A stretch of DNA of 64,000 bases from Bacillota bacterium (GTDB taxonomy: Bacteria > Bacillota > Dethiobacteria > DTU022). Under the pieces are notes generated by a model. It saw only the letters and a program-made list of their open reading frames with translations, did not search any database and had not been told where the DNA came from. The translations under genes and the position numbers were made by a program. Location of the stretch: assembly GCA_029782095.1 (NCBI GenBank), contig JAKOVL010000132.1, positions 1 to 64,000 on the forward strand, read 5' to 3'. Shown piece by piece: positions 31,125 through 40,372 of this stretch. The first letter of the stretch is position 1. Each line of letters opens with the position of its first letter.

Positions 31125-32685
31125 TTGTTGAACCCTCCCGGCGAGGGCGGCTGATCCCCAGGGCATTCAGGGCGCGGCGCAGATCAAACATGGCCGTGTA
31201 CGTGGGCATGATCAAGAGGATTTCTCCCGGCGGCGTAAGCTTCAGGGCCTGCAAAAGGGCCTGCCTGGAGTTTTCAACAGCAATAATGGCCCCCGGCTCA
31301 ATACCGGCATATTTCAGGCGCACAGCCATATCCCAGGCCCTCTGCCCCGATACCACCACCGGGGCGAGCCGCTCCCCGCTTGTGGCCAGCTGCTCAAAAT
31401 CAACGTCCCATAACCACGATATATCGGTGCCATCGGCGATCCTATCGTTGATGGCAATGAGCAGATGAATTTGTCCCCGCCGCTCCATCAGTGTGCGCAA
31501 CACCTCGTTGGCGCCCACGGCATTTTTCACCAGGGCCATGACCAGGGTCCGCCCCTTTACGGTAAAGCGCTCCATGCGCCCGAAAGAGGGGGTGGCAGCG
31601 GCGATGGCTGCGGCGATGGCTGCAGGGGACGCGTTTAGGGCCCTGGCGCAGGATGCCGCGGCCAGGACATTGTAGAGGTTGTAGATGCCCAGCAAAGGGC
31701 AGGTCAGCTCCAGGGGTTCGCCATGCAGGCGCAGCTTGAGCACCGTTTGCCCGTCCTCCCTGACAGAGCGGTCCACCAGGGCCACGTGGGGCTCGGGCCT
31801 GCTGAAGCGGCACTGCGGGCAGCGGTAGCGGCCCAGGTGGGCGAAATAGACCCGATCATAGTGCAGCCGGTGGTGGCAGCGCGGGCAGCTCTTGATATTC
31901 CGGACTGCGCCCTGGAGGCGATGCGGCGGCAGCTTTAGCTCCAGGCCATAGTACCAGGTGGGGCTGCTCCGGTCGCCGGGCATGCCGGCCAGGGAAGGAT
32001 CATCGGCATTTAAAACCTGGAAGCTTGCCGCAGGAAGAGCATCCAATCCGCTTTTAATCTTTTTTTGTATGTGGTCTGTATCACCGAAGCGATCCAGCTG
32101 GTCGCGGAAAATATTGGTCACCACGGCGCCCCGGGGCTGCAGCTCTTCGACAACGAAGGGAAAGGCGCCTTCGTCCACCTCCATCACGCCGATGCTGGCG
32201 GGGAGGCTTGCTCCCCAGGTGCTGGCACCGATGAGGGAGGAAGCCACCCCCCAGGACAGGTTAGACCCGGACTGGTTGTGCACACAGGGGTACCCGGCCT
32301 CTCGCAGTATGCTGGTAAGCAGGTGTGAAGTTGTGGTTTTGCCGTTGGTGCCTGTGACGACCAGGCTGCCGTGCGCAAACTGGCGGCCCAGGTAAGAGAG
32401 AAGATCGGGAGCATATTTTAAAGCGGTGCGCCCGGGCAAAGTGGTGCCGCCCCGCCCGGTAATCCGGGTCAGGCCCATGATGGTTTTACCCAGCCAGACG
32501 CCGCCTAGATGTTTCAGTGAGCGGTTTTTGCCGGGCTCGCGCCTACCGTTGGTTTCAGAATGGGGCATATTTTTCTCAACCGGGTTGCACGGTTTCTCCT
32601 TCTTAGCAGGATTTTCAGGTGCTGCCGTGGAGCGGAAAGCTGATGAATGTTTTCGACGCCGGCGGCCTTTTTCCTGCCCCGCCAA
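31117..32685 (-). CDS. murT: lipid II isoglutaminyl synthase subunit MurT
   Basis: Mur-ligase-fold ATPase that activates the D-Glu carboxylate of lipid II. P-loop VVTGTNGKTTTSHLL, MEVDEGAFPFV, TNIFRDQLDRFGD, and the MurT-specific four-Cys zinc ribbon CPRCHHRL ... YRCPQCRF, followed by the DUF1727 C-terminal domain. The conserved protein begins around SLKHLGGVWLGK. The 60 residues before that are charged and unlike the family, so the ATG at about 32568 is a more likely start than 32685. Translationally coupled to gatD. Confidence 0.92.
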   Translation of the reverse strand: MAGQEKGRRRRKHSSAFRSTAAPENPAKKEKPCNPVEKNMPHSETNGRREPGKNRSLKHLGGVWLGKTIMGLTRITGRGGTTLPGRTALKYAPDLLSYLGRQFAHGSLVVTGTNGKTTTSHLLTSILREAGYPCVHNQSGSNLSWGVASSLIGASTWGASLPASIGVMEVDEGAFPFVVEELQPRGAVVTNIFRDQLDRFGDTDHIQKKIKSGLDALPAASFQVLNADDPSLAGMPGDRSSPTWYYGLELKLPPHRLQGAVRNIKSCPRCHHRLHYDRVYFAHLGRYRCPQCRFSRPEPHVALVDRSVREDGQTVLKLRLHGEPLELTCPLLGIYNLYNVLAAASCARALNASPAAIAAAIAAATPSFGRMERFTVKGRTLVMALVKNAVGANEVLRTLMERRGQIHLLIAINDRIADGTDISWLWDVDFEQLATSGERLAPVVVSGQRAWDMAVRLKYAGIEPGAIIAVENSRQALLQALKLTPPGEILLIMPTYTAMFDLRRALNALGISRPRREGSTSG

Positions 32686-32945
32686 AAAACCTGTTAATTT
32701 AAATTATTGCCGCTAGAGGCTGTTTTAATCCTGGCAGGCGGTTTATCCATGGCGATGCTGTCTTTTGGGGTTGTTAAAAAAAATGGGGCCGCACCTGGAA
32801 TTGAAGGATGAAAATGAAAAGCGCTCAGGCCATTTTTAAACCGGATCAAGAGAACCAAAAGTCGCAAGCATACAGCAAGGGGCCGTCCTCGCTGGCTTTT
32901 GGACAGCCCCGGTTAAAGGCTAACTGGCTTGCCGGCGCGCCTGCG

Positions 32946-33410
32946 CTACCCGGCCATGTTTTGAACCAGATCGGCGCGGGTGACAATGCCGATTAATTTT
33001 CCTGCCGCATCGACGATGGGCACACGGTTAATTTTACGCCTGGTCATCAGCTTGGCGATTTCCGTTGTCGGGGTATCTTCTCTGGCGGTAAACACTTTTT
33101 TGGTCATCACGCGTGATACTTTGGTTGTGGCCAGTTGATCAATCCCTTTGCGCAGGGAAGCCAGGTCTGATATATCAGCGTAGGGAGAGATCCAACCGGA
33201 TAAGTCGGTAAAAGGAACGACGTTAACCTGGTGGGAATAGCGGACAATATCGGTGTCGGAAATGATTCCGACCACATTATTGGCGTCGTCCACGACGGGC
33301 AAGCCGCTGAGGTGATTCTTGGCCAAAAGGTCAACGACCTCTTTAATCGTTTGCTCTTCGGTAACGCTGACCACTGGGGTGGTCATGATATCGCGGGCAA
33401 GTGCTGGCAA
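32946..33410 (-). CDS. CBS-domain pair protein
   Basis: About 154 residues made of two CBS domains: ARDIMTTPVVSVTEEQTIKEVVDLL ... LPVVDDANNVVGIISDTDI and SRVMTKKVFTAREDTPTTEIAKLM ... VPIVDAAGKLIGIVTRADL. Such stand-alone pairs bind adenine nucleotides and regulate partners. TTG 33410 has GGAGGAGGT 10 bases upstream, better spaced than the TTG at 33419. Partner unknown. Confidence 0.85.
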   Translation of the reverse strand: MPALARDIMTTPVVSVTEEQTIKEVVDLLAKNHLSGLPVVDDANNVVGIISDTDIVRYSHQVNVVPFTDLSGWISPYADISDLASLRKGIDQLATTKVSRVMTKKVFTAREDTPTTEIAKLMTRRKINRVPIVDAAGKLIGIVTRADLVQNMAG

Positions 33411-33691
33411 CTCCAACAAACCTCCTCCATCAGTATAATTGATTAACTACTTTGTAAATTCTACAAAAGGTGAATTGTTCCTGCCCCATATGGAGAAGGC
33501 TGCTTCCTTGTCCGAGTAAATTCTTTGCCTGCCCGCGGTTTTCGCTTTCTAGGAATTTAGGATCCAGAGCTGTAAGGCGGCGTACCGCACAATGTTACAT
33601 GGAAATAAAGGAATTGGGGGATATTTATTCGAATATGAATAACGATATTTGTAGCCGTTTGGTTTAAATCTCGTTTTGGAAAGGGGAACTG

Positions 33692-34240
33692 GTGGTGAAA
33701 GGCAGAGACAGTTCTTTTCAGGAACTTGTAAAACGCTCAATTCGCAATATTCCGGACTTCCCCCGGGAAGGAATCCTATTCAGGGATATTACGACACTGC
33801 TGCAAAATGGACCCCTGTTTAACCGGGTCATTGACATGCTTTATGAGTACTGCCGCGCCAGGGAAGCGGAAGGAATACTAGCCATCGAGTCGCGGGGCTT
33901 CATTTTTGGCGGGGCCCTGTCCGACCGCCTGAAAATACCCTTTATTCCGATCCGCAAGATCGGCAAACTGCCGCACGTTACAGAAAAAGAATACTACACC
34001 CTTGAATACGGCGAAGCCTGTGTGGAGATTCACCGGGATGCCTTAAAAGAAGGACAAAAAATCGTCATTATCGACGACCTTTTAGCAACAGGCGGGACCG
34101 CCGCCGCTGCGGCCAAGCTGGTGGAAAAGTGCGGGGGAAAGGTGGCCGGAATTGCTTTTCTGGCGGAGCTTAAGTCATTGAAAGGCCGGGAAAAACTGAA
34201 GCAATATGACGTCTATTCTTTAGTCCAATACGATGACTAG
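33692..34240 (+). CDS. apt: adenine phosphoribosyltransferase
   Basis: 182 residues (181 from GTG 33695, which has the better Shine-Dalgarno spacing). Salvages adenine with PRPP to AMP. IRNIPDFPREGILFRDITTLL at the N-terminus, ESRGFIFGGALSDRL, IRKIGKLPH, and the PRPP loop VIIDDLLATGGTAAAA are all present. In many Firmicutes apt neighbours relA; here it stands alone. Confidence 0.96.
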   Translation: MVKGRDSSFQELVKRSIRNIPDFPREGILFRDITTLLQNGPLFNRVIDMLYEYCRAREAEGILAIESRGFIFGGALSDRLKIPFIPIRKIGKLPHVTEKEYYTLEYGEACVEIHRDALKEGQKIVIIDDLLATGGTAAAAAKLVEKCGGKVAGIAFLAELKSLKGREKLKQYDVYSLVQYDD

Positions 34241-34351
34241 CTTGCCAGGGGGGATTGGGTGGGAAATAGCAAGAGGGCTCTTTAAATGAGAACGGCTAAA
34301 GGGGCCTGAACGTGGCTTTCCTGAAAAGATTAAAGGAGTCCGTAGCAAGAA

Positions 34352-35287
34352 TTAGCCCTCCCCGGTTTGCTGCTTGTTTTCCTCACGGCGGTGGTAGAGG
34401 ACGCGGCGCGGGTAAGGGATTTCAATATTTTCATGGTCGAAACGCTTTTTAATGGCCCGGCGCAGCTCCCGCTCGATCTGCCATTGCTTTAGGGGCTCTG
34501 TGCGGGCGACGATGCGAATGACGATGCCCGATTCGGCCAGGTCGGTGACACCGAGGACAGTGGGCCCGTCCACTATTTCGGGATGCTGTGCAGCCATTTC
34601 TGCAGAGAGCTCTTCTAAGATCTGGATGGCCCGGTCAAGATCCGCTTCGTACGATACCCGGACATCAACCAAGGCCCGCATCTCTCCCCGGACATGGTTG
34701 GTTACATTTTCAATATTTCCGTTGGGGATAATATGCAAGTCGCCGCTGAAATCGCGCAGCTTGGTCACCCGCAAGCCCACCTCTTCCACGATGCCGACAT
34801 AATTGTTCACGGTAATCATGTCTCCCACGGCGTACTGGTCTTCCATGAGCAGCAGGAAGCCGGTGATGATATCCCGCACCAGGCGCTGTGCTCCGAAACC
34901 GATGGCAATGCCGGCCACCCCGGCCGTGGCCAGGAGCGGGGCCAGTTGCACCCCCAACTGGTCGAGAATAATCAGCAGCGCCACAAAGGCGACCAGATAG
35001 CGCCAGATCTGCTTAATCAGCGGCTGCAGGGTGTGCGCCTTTTTTTCTTTCGGCGGATCGGCCGTTTTTTTCTTGAAATATTCGTCGATGACCCGGTTGC
35101 CCGCTTTCTGCAGCAGCCGGGCGATGATAAAGATGATTAAGATGGTCAGGAGCCTTTCCGTCCAGGCAAGGATCAGCTGCTCCCACTCCATCGCCTCCCA
35201 GTTCAGGTTCCGGAAGAGCTGGTTGATGCGGTCAAACATAAGCTGCATCTCCTCCCAAGGCGATCCCGCTTCGGTGCAGGTCTGCAC
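34352..35287 (-). CDS. MscS family small-conductance mechanosensitive channel
   Basis: 311 residues: three N-terminal membrane helices, the pore-lining TM3 (GVAGIAIGFGAQRLVRDIITGF) and the cytoplasmic beta domain (DMITVNNYVGIVEEVGLRVTKLRDFSGDLHIIPNG in pieces) ending in a ferredoxin-like fold with LRRAIKKRFDHENIEIPYP. It releases osmolytes on sudden drop of osmolarity. Single gene. Confidence 0.93.
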   Translation of the reverse strand: MQTCTEAGSPWEEMQLMFDRINQLFRNLNWEAMEWEQLILAWTERLLTILIIFIIARLLQKAGNRVIDEYFKKKTADPPKEKKAHTLQPLIKQIWRYLVAFVALLIILDQLGVQLAPLLATAGVAGIAIGFGAQRLVRDIITGFLLLMEDQYAVGDMITVNNYVGIVEEVGLRVTKLRDFSGDLHIIPNGNIENVTNHVRGEMRALVDVRVSYEADLDRAIQILEELSAEMAAQHPEIVDGPTVLGVTDLAESGIVIRIVARTEPLKQWQIERELRRAIKKRFDHENIEIPYPRRVLYHRREENKQQTGEG

Positions 35288-35404
35288 TTTTACCTTATGA
35301 TATCACAACCGATCCGCAAGATGAATCCGGTGTAACAACCGGTTATCGGTATCTCGTATGTGGCGCCTATCATATTTTTTATAAAATTGAGGAAGAGTGA
35401 GCAC

Positions 35405-35620
35405 GGTGCCCAGGGGCCGCAGGCCCGGCCCCAGGAAGGTGCGCCCGCCGTGGTTTTCAAAACCACCAGGGTGCGCGGTGGGGAAAAACAGTGGCAGCGG
35501 GTGACAATATCACCGGATCATCCGCTTCCGTACCCCTTCGGTGTAAAAGTCGAACAGTTCCAGGCCGGGGATCTGCTCTCCGCCGGCGGCAGTATTGTGT
35601 TCAGGGCCGAATGGTGTCTT
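35405..35620 (-). pseudogene. decayed second copy of gatD (fragment)
   Basis: On the minus strand the central GatD blocks are readable across three frames: IPGLELFDFYTEGVRKRMI, then after an in-frame TGA and a shift GDIVTR and PPRTLV, then after another shift GFENHGGRTFLGPGLRPLG. They match LPGLDILDLHTEAGRKRMI ... GFENHAGRTHLGPSVKPLG of the gatD gene at 30.4-31.1 kb. The 5' and 3' parts are gone. Confidence 0.8.
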
Positions 35621-35733
35621 TGCTGTGCGGCATTCTGGTGCATGTGGGGGGCGATTATGGTAAAAGACCGCGCATAAATAATCCCCTGCAGGCAGCGTCG
35701 CAGGGGACAAAAAAACAGTCAAGCTGTTCAGCT

Positions 35734-36108
35734 TCAGTGGGCGGGCTTGTTGGGATAAGGAAGCTGGTTTTTATAACCGCTGAAAACATCGTAAGCGTCC
35801 CTTACCTGCTCCGGATGCGCGATGTCCGCAGTGTATTCCCCCATGTTAAACAGGACTTCCACCGCCTGCTGGTGCAGCTCCTGGACGCGGCTGCGGTTTG
35901 TTTGAATGATATTATAGAGGGTGGGGTCAAATGCTTCGTTCAAGCCGGTTGAGTAACCGAGCAAAATTTGTTTCTCGTGCATGAGGACGCCGTTTAAGCG
36001 ATCCCGGTCGTTGACAGTGACATCTTTGGGCTGCTGCATCTCGCCTGAGAGCTGCTTGCCGATCTTTTTGGCCCCGCTTTTGGTGGTTATTGTTGCAGTG
36101 GTGTCCAT
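35734..36108 (-). CDS. CotF-like spore coat protein
   Basis: 124 residues. Coat F family features: NDRDRLNGVLMHEKQILLGYSTGLNEAFDPTLYNIIQTNRSRVQ in pieces, followed by HQQAVEVLFNMGEY and a C-terminal YPNKPAH. These helical, ferritin-like proteins are deposited on the spore surface. It lies directly downstream of a second small coat-like gene, and both are probably transcribed late in the mother cell. Confidence 0.8.
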   Translation of the reverse strand: MDTTATITTKSGAKKIGKQLSGEMQQPKDVTVNDRDRLNGVLMHEKQILLGYSTGLNEAFDPTLYNIIQTNRSRVQELHQQAVEVLFNMGEYTADIAHPEQVRDAYDVFSGYKNQLPYPNKPAH

Positions 36109-36124
36109 AACCCAGGCCTCCTTG

Positions 36125-36319
36125 TTATTGAATGCTGGAAAGGTAGTTAAACATATCGGTATAGTTCTGCTGGTGAGTTTGGCCGAATTTTTCCAGCTGC
36201 TGGCTCAAGTTCTGGTCCGCCATTTGGCTGGCGTACTGGTTGCAGAGTTTGGCCATGTGAAGTTCCCAGGACAGAAAATCCTTGACATAGTTAAGCTCCT
36301 TGGTCGAAATATTTTTCAT
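36125..36319 (-). CDS. small CotF-like spore protein
   Basis: 64 residues from ATG 36319, which has GGGGAGGTGACGGG just upstream. KELNYVKDFLSWELHMAKLCNQ and QNLSQQLEKFGQTHQQNYTDMF in pieces form one helical hairpin, resembling half of a CotF-type protein. It precedes the larger coat gene by 16 bases, so the two are an operon. Confidence 0.7.
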   Translation of the reverse strand: MKNISTKELNYVKDFLSWELHMAKLCNQYASQMADQNLSQQLEKFGQTHQQNYTDMFNYLSSIQ

Positions 36320-36513
36320 CCCGTCACCTCCCCGCACGTATTCGGAGTCTCCTTTAGTTTGCTGCTTTTGGTGGAAATTAAACGGCGGCTATTAAACCAT
36401 TTAAGGAAGGTTATTAGTTGAACAAACAGTATGGCATTTGTTACACTGGAGTTTAAAGAAGCTAAGGCATACAATCTGCCAGCTGCCGGTTAGCAAAGAA
36501 GGAGGCCAAAGGC

Positions 36514-37281
36514 ATGGAAACCATACCGGTTAAAGACTTGCTTCCGATCCCTGAATTGACGGCGGCGCGCCGCCTCCTGGTGGTTCAGCCTCACCCCGAT
36601 GACGCTGAAGTGGGGGCCGGGGCCACCATAGCCAAACTGGCCCGGGATGGCGCAGCGATCGCCTGTTTAACGGTAACCGACGGGCGTTTGGGCACCGAAG
36701 ATCCCGCTGTGGATCCGGCTGAACTGGTGCGGATACGCCGCCGGGAAGGAGAAGAGTCCGCCCGGATCCTGGGCGTTGCAGAAACCTACTGGTTGGACTT
36801 TCCCGACGGCGGGATCATGGATCCGGCGCAAGTGCGCGCCCGGATTACGCGGGTGCTGCGGCAGTTTAAACCGGATGCCTTAATGGTCAACGACCCCTGG
36901 CTGCCGTACGAAGCCCACCCGGATCACCGCGCTGTTGGCCTGGCTGCGTTGGAGGCCTGCCTCTTCAGCGGCTTTCCCCACTATTGTCCCGAACAGCTCA
37001 AGGAAGAAGGCCTGGCCCCCCACAAGGTGGACCAGGTGGCGCTTTACTTGAGCGCTTATCCCAATACATATGTCGATGTAACTGCAACCTGGGATTTGAA
37101 GCTGGAAGCGCTGCGCCGGCACCAGAGCCAGTTTAACCCGGGCATGCTGGAGCTGCTTTCGTTTTACCTCGCAGCGAAAGCCCGCGAACAGGCGCAAGGC
37201 CGCGGCTTCGAGATGGCCGAGGCCTTTAAGGTGCTGACTCCCACCCACCTGCACTGCTTCGAGGAAGCGTGGCGGGTATAA
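36514..37281 (+). CDS. PIG-L/LmbE family deacetylase
   Basis: 255 residues. Zinc motif HPDDAEVGAGATIAKL near residue 28 and the second HPDHRAVG around residue 135 identify a PIG-L deacetylase. Relatives remove acetyl groups from GlcNAc-linked substrates, including BshB in bacillithiol synthesis and MshB. No bacillithiol genes lie nearby, so the substrate is open. AGAAGGAGG precedes the ATG. Confidence 0.88.
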   Translation: METIPVKDLLPIPELTAARRLLVVQPHPDDAEVGAGATIAKLARDGAAIACLTVTDGRLGTEDPAVDPAELVRIRRREGEESARILGVAETYWLDFPDGGIMDPAQVRARITRVLRQFKPDALMVNDPWLPYEAHPDHRAVGLAALEACLFSGFPHYCPEQLKEEGLAPHKVDQVALYLSAYPNTYVDVTATWDLKLEALRRHQSQFNPGMLELLSFYLAAKAREQAQGRGFEMAEAFKVLTPTHLHCFEEAWRV

Positions 37282-37289
37282 GCCGGAAG

Positions 37290-37513
37290 TCAAACCCCTC
37301 CCCCTGGTGGGGGAAGGCAGGGTGGGGGGGATTAAGGCTTTGGGAGAACTAAGGGAAGCCAGAGGCCAGGCAAAGGTTTGTAGAGGCTAAACGACACCAA
37401 CAACTATAGAGGCAGATTTATAGTAAATGGAGGTTTTTAATCTAACCTCTAACCTCTAACTTCTAAAAGAACCCTCTCCCGCCGGGGGAGAGGGAACTGC
37501 CGCTGCTGCGCTG
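37290..37513. repeat. dispersed palindromic element, inverted orientation
   Basis: CCCCTCCCCCTGGTGGGGG at the left and CCCTCTCCCGCCGGGGGAGAGGG followed by AACTGCCGCTGCTG at the right, the reverse order of the 4.1-kb array. The middle is degenerate and carries CTAACCTCTAACCTCTAACTT. It lies between convergent genes. Confidence 0.75.
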
Positions 37514-37514
37514 C

Positions 37515-39347
37515 TTACTTGGGGAACGCGAGGGCGTTGATGAATTCTTCCTGGAAATCCTGCCGTGTGGAGAGCTCCACATGCTCAATTCTTTCCGGCA
37601 GGGCAAAGGCCCGCTCCCGCACTGACCGGGAGATCAGGGCCATTTTAGCGCCGTCTCCGGCGGCATTGCCGATAGGTGTAATCTTTTCCGGCGGCAGGTC
37701 GGGCAGCAGCCCCAAAGACAGGGCGCTTTCCACACTGATATAGTTGCCGAAGGCGCCGGCCAAAAGGACGCTGTCCACATCGGCTTCAGTAATCCCTACC
37801 TGTCGCAGCAGCACCTTAAAGCCGGCGTAAATGGCCCCCTTGGCCAGCTGGAGCTCCCGCAGGTCCGCCTGGGTTAAAACCACGTCTTTTCCTGTTGCCG
37901 ACTGCTCCGCGTAAGCGAGCACGATCTCGAAGCCGTCCTGGCCGCGGCGTATTCTCTCTTTTAAGCGGGACGGCAGTTTATGCCCCTCTTTTTCAGGATT
38001 GACAAAACGTCCGGAAGGCTCAATTACCCCGGCCCGGAGCAGCGCCGCCGCCGCGTCGATGAGCCCGGAGCCGCAGATGCCGCGCGGTGCAGCTTCGCCG
38101 ATTGTCTGCAATTTTACGTCGTCTTCCACCTGCACTGCTTCAATAGCGCCGTCTGCCGCGCGCATGCCGCAGCGGATTTGGGCGCCCTCGAAAGCGGGGC
38201 CGGCGGCGGTGGAGCAGGTGAGAAGGCGCCCTTTCGCCGCCAGTACCAGCTCGCCGTTGGTCCCAATATCCACGGCAAGGCAGTTGTCGCTGCGGCGGTC
38301 CATCTCGGCCGCCAGGATCACTGCCACCGTATCCGAACCCACATACCCGGCGATATTCGGCAGGAGCACAACCCGCCCGGAGGGGTTCATGGAGAGTCCC
38401 AGCTGTGCCGCTTCAACCTCCAGTGCCTTCTGAAAAGCGGGAACAAAGGGGGCGGGGGCCAGGTTGGTTGGATCTATACCCATGAAGAGATGGCTCATCG
38501 TGGTATTGCCCACGGCCACCGCTTCATAAATTTCATTTTGGGCTACTCCCGCTTTTTGCATAAGTTCCCGGATAATGCCGTTCATCGCTTCGATTACTTT
38601 TCGCTGCAGGGCCGCGCGGTTTTCCGCTCCCCTGGCAGCATAGGTGATGCGGGAGATAACATCGGAACCGTAAATATTTTGCGGGTTGGTCGCCGCAGCC
38701 ACAGCCACTACGGCGCCGCTGCGCAGGTCCATCAGGGAGCCCATCAGGGTTGTGGTGCCGATATCGAAGGCCAGCCCGAACATGCGCGCCGTGGTGTCTC
38801 CCGGCTCCACGGCCAGAAGCTGTTTTTCCGAGAGGACCGCCGTAATCTTAAAGCGCTCTTGGCGCAGAATGCCCGGCAGGTCGGCGATAAGAGGCAAATT
38901 GACCTTTAGAGCGGGGCGCTGCAGCTCCCGCAGCAAGCGCTCCAGGTCAGGAGTTTGATCATCAATGGAGGGACGCGGCAGTTTTAAGGCGATTTTTTCA
39001 ATGCTCGGCTCCGGTTCAATCTTGGCCGCAGCACCGGCGAGGGCGCTTTTGCGGTCATGGGCGTCGCTGCTCAGCTGCAGCTCCACCACGGTGTCATCGA
39101 CAACCTCCCGCTGGCAGGCTAAAACCCACCCTTCGGCCAGTTCGGCTTCAGTCAGCGCTTTTCTTTCGGAAGTGCTGGGCTCGCCATGCAATCCCTGCAA
39201 AACTTTAACCCTGCACTTGCCGCAAGTGCCTTTTCCGCCGCAATTTCCTTCCACCGGGACGCCGGCCAAGGCCGCAGCCTGGAGCAGATTGGTTCCCGGC
39301 TGGACGGCAATTTCCTTACGTAAGGGCAAAAATGTAACTTTTTTCAT
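37515..39347 (-). CDS. 2Fe-2S/ASKHA-domain corrinoid activation protein
   Basis: 610 residues from ATG 39347 (GGAAGAGGAG upstream). Residues 1-95 are a [2Fe-2S] ferredoxin domain with GNCGGKGTCGKCRVKVL and the fourth Cys in LACQREV. A linker follows, then the DUF4445/ASKHA domain with ATPase-fold motifs FGLAFDIGTTTLMGSLMDL, VGNTTMSHLFMGID, AVDIGTNGELVLAA and LLAGAFGNYI. Such proteins (RamA-like, RACo) reduce inactive Co(II) corrinoid to Co(I) using ATP and reset corrinoid methyltransferases. The DUF1638 gene upstream supports a methyltransferase setting. Confidence 0.88.
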   Translation of the reverse strand: MKKVTFLPLRKEIAVQPGTNLLQAAALAGVPVEGNCGGKGTCGKCRVKVLQGLHGEPSTSERKALTEAELAEGWVLACQREVVDDTVVELQLSSDAHDRKSALAGAAAKIEPEPSIEKIALKLPRPSIDDQTPDLERLLRELQRPALKVNLPLIADLPGILRQERFKITAVLSEKQLLAVEPGDTTARMFGLAFDIGTTTLMGSLMDLRSGAVVAVAAATNPQNIYGSDVISRITYAARGAENRAALQRKVIEAMNGIIRELMQKAGVAQNEIYEAVAVGNTTMSHLFMGIDPTNLAPAPFVPAFQKALEVEAAQLGLSMNPSGRVVLLPNIAGYVGSDTVAVILAAEMDRRSDNCLAVDIGTNGELVLAAKGRLLTCSTAAGPAFEGAQIRCGMRAADGAIEAVQVEDDVKLQTIGEAAPRGICGSGLIDAAAALLRAGVIEPSGRFVNPEKEGHKLPSRLKERIRRGQDGFEIVLAYAEQSATGKDVVLTQADLRELQLAKGAIYAGFKVLLRQVGITEADVDSVLLAGAFGNYISVESALSLGLLPDLPPEKITPIGNAAGDGAKMALISRSVRERAFALPERIEHVELSTRQDFQEEFINALAFPK

Positions 39348-39435
39348 TATTTCTACTCCTCTTCCGGCTGATGCTTTAAATGGCAAAGGGCACGCCAGCC
39401 GTGCCCCGTCTTGGTTATGCATTTGTGCAGTGGCT

Positions 39436-40170
39436 TTATCCGGCTTCTCCAGCAGCGGTACACGCTGTTTCGTCCAAATTGTTCACCAGTGGCTGCGCAT
39501 GCTGTGCTTTATCGGCTATGCCCAGGCTGGAAAGGGTAACCTCATGGCCCGGTTCAATAATGATAAACTGTTCATTCCAATCGCCCTGCAAGGCCCGGCA
39601 GAGCAAATCAAGGGTTCCTTCCACCACCGCGTGTTCCAGGGCCAGCTCCCGGGCGATTTCTTCGGTCAGGGGCAGCAGCTCCTCCAGGTTGTAGGCGCCG
39701 GTTTCAATTACATTTAACTTTTTATAATTGTGGAGCATCACATGATAGATCTGGCGAGTCCGCTCGGGACCGTATTTTTTTATACAGTAATTATACTCGT
39801 TCCAAAGGTTGTTCTCGTGGCTCAGCCAGCCCCGGGTAAGGAAATAGCCCATGGCTTTCCGGTTTAAGGCATTGCGCCTTTCGTTGCCGCCGAGAAGCAG
39901 CGAGATGCAGTCATCTACCCGGGGGATTACCAGGGGGTTGTTATGGGGAACCAGGCCCAACAGGGAATTGCCGCAGTAGCCGAACAGCAGTAAAGTATAA
40001 TCGACGTTTTCGATGCGATCTATCTCAGACTGCAGGTATTTCCTCAATTTATCCGGGTAATTGTGCATACCCGACTCGATCCAGCAAATCGGGAAAAGGG
40101 AATCGGTTTGCTGTGCAGCCAGCCTTACCTCGTCGGCAATAGTTTCACAGGCAAGGGCAATTGCTTTCAT
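39436..40170 (-). CDS. DUF1638 protein
   Basis: 244 residues; ALACETIADEVRLAAQQ at the start, DYTLLLFGYCGNSLLGL and the RVDDCISLLLGG segment are typical of DUF1638. The family is found beside corrinoid methyltransferases and corrinoid activators; its biochemical role is unknown. Several conserved Cys (C8, the Cys of GYCGN and of DDCIS) could bind a metal. It lies about 90 bases upstream of the ASKHA gene on the same strand. Confidence 0.8.
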   Translation of the reverse strand: MKAIALACETIADEVRLAAQQTDSLFPICWIESGMHNYPDKLRKYLQSEIDRIENVDYTLLLFGYCGNSLLGLVPHNNPLVIPRVDDCISLLLGGNERRNALNRKAMGYFLTRGWLSHENNLWNEYNYCIKKYGPERTRQIYHVMLHNYKKLNVIETGAYNLEELLPLTEEIARELALEHAVVEGTLDLLCRALQGDWNEQFIIIEPGHEVTLSSLGIADKAQHAQPLVNNLDETACTAAGEAG

Positions 40171-40372
40171 GCATTGACCTCATTTCTGTCATCGAATTGG
40201 TTATTCCTATCTTACCACCTGCAACTGTGACGGTCAATAAACGGGTTTACATCAACGTTTTGAAAAACCCGGTCCTGAGGGCGGGCGTACGGGACGGTAA
40301 AGCATGTATATGAACGGCTGTTTTTGAATCATCCTAACTAGTAACCAGCCCAGAAAGGAAGGGTGTAGCTCC

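Noticed and set aside
35491-35952. 153-codon plus-strand frame
   Set aside because: Antisense to the gatD remnant and to the CotF-like gene; composition is that of a shadow frame.
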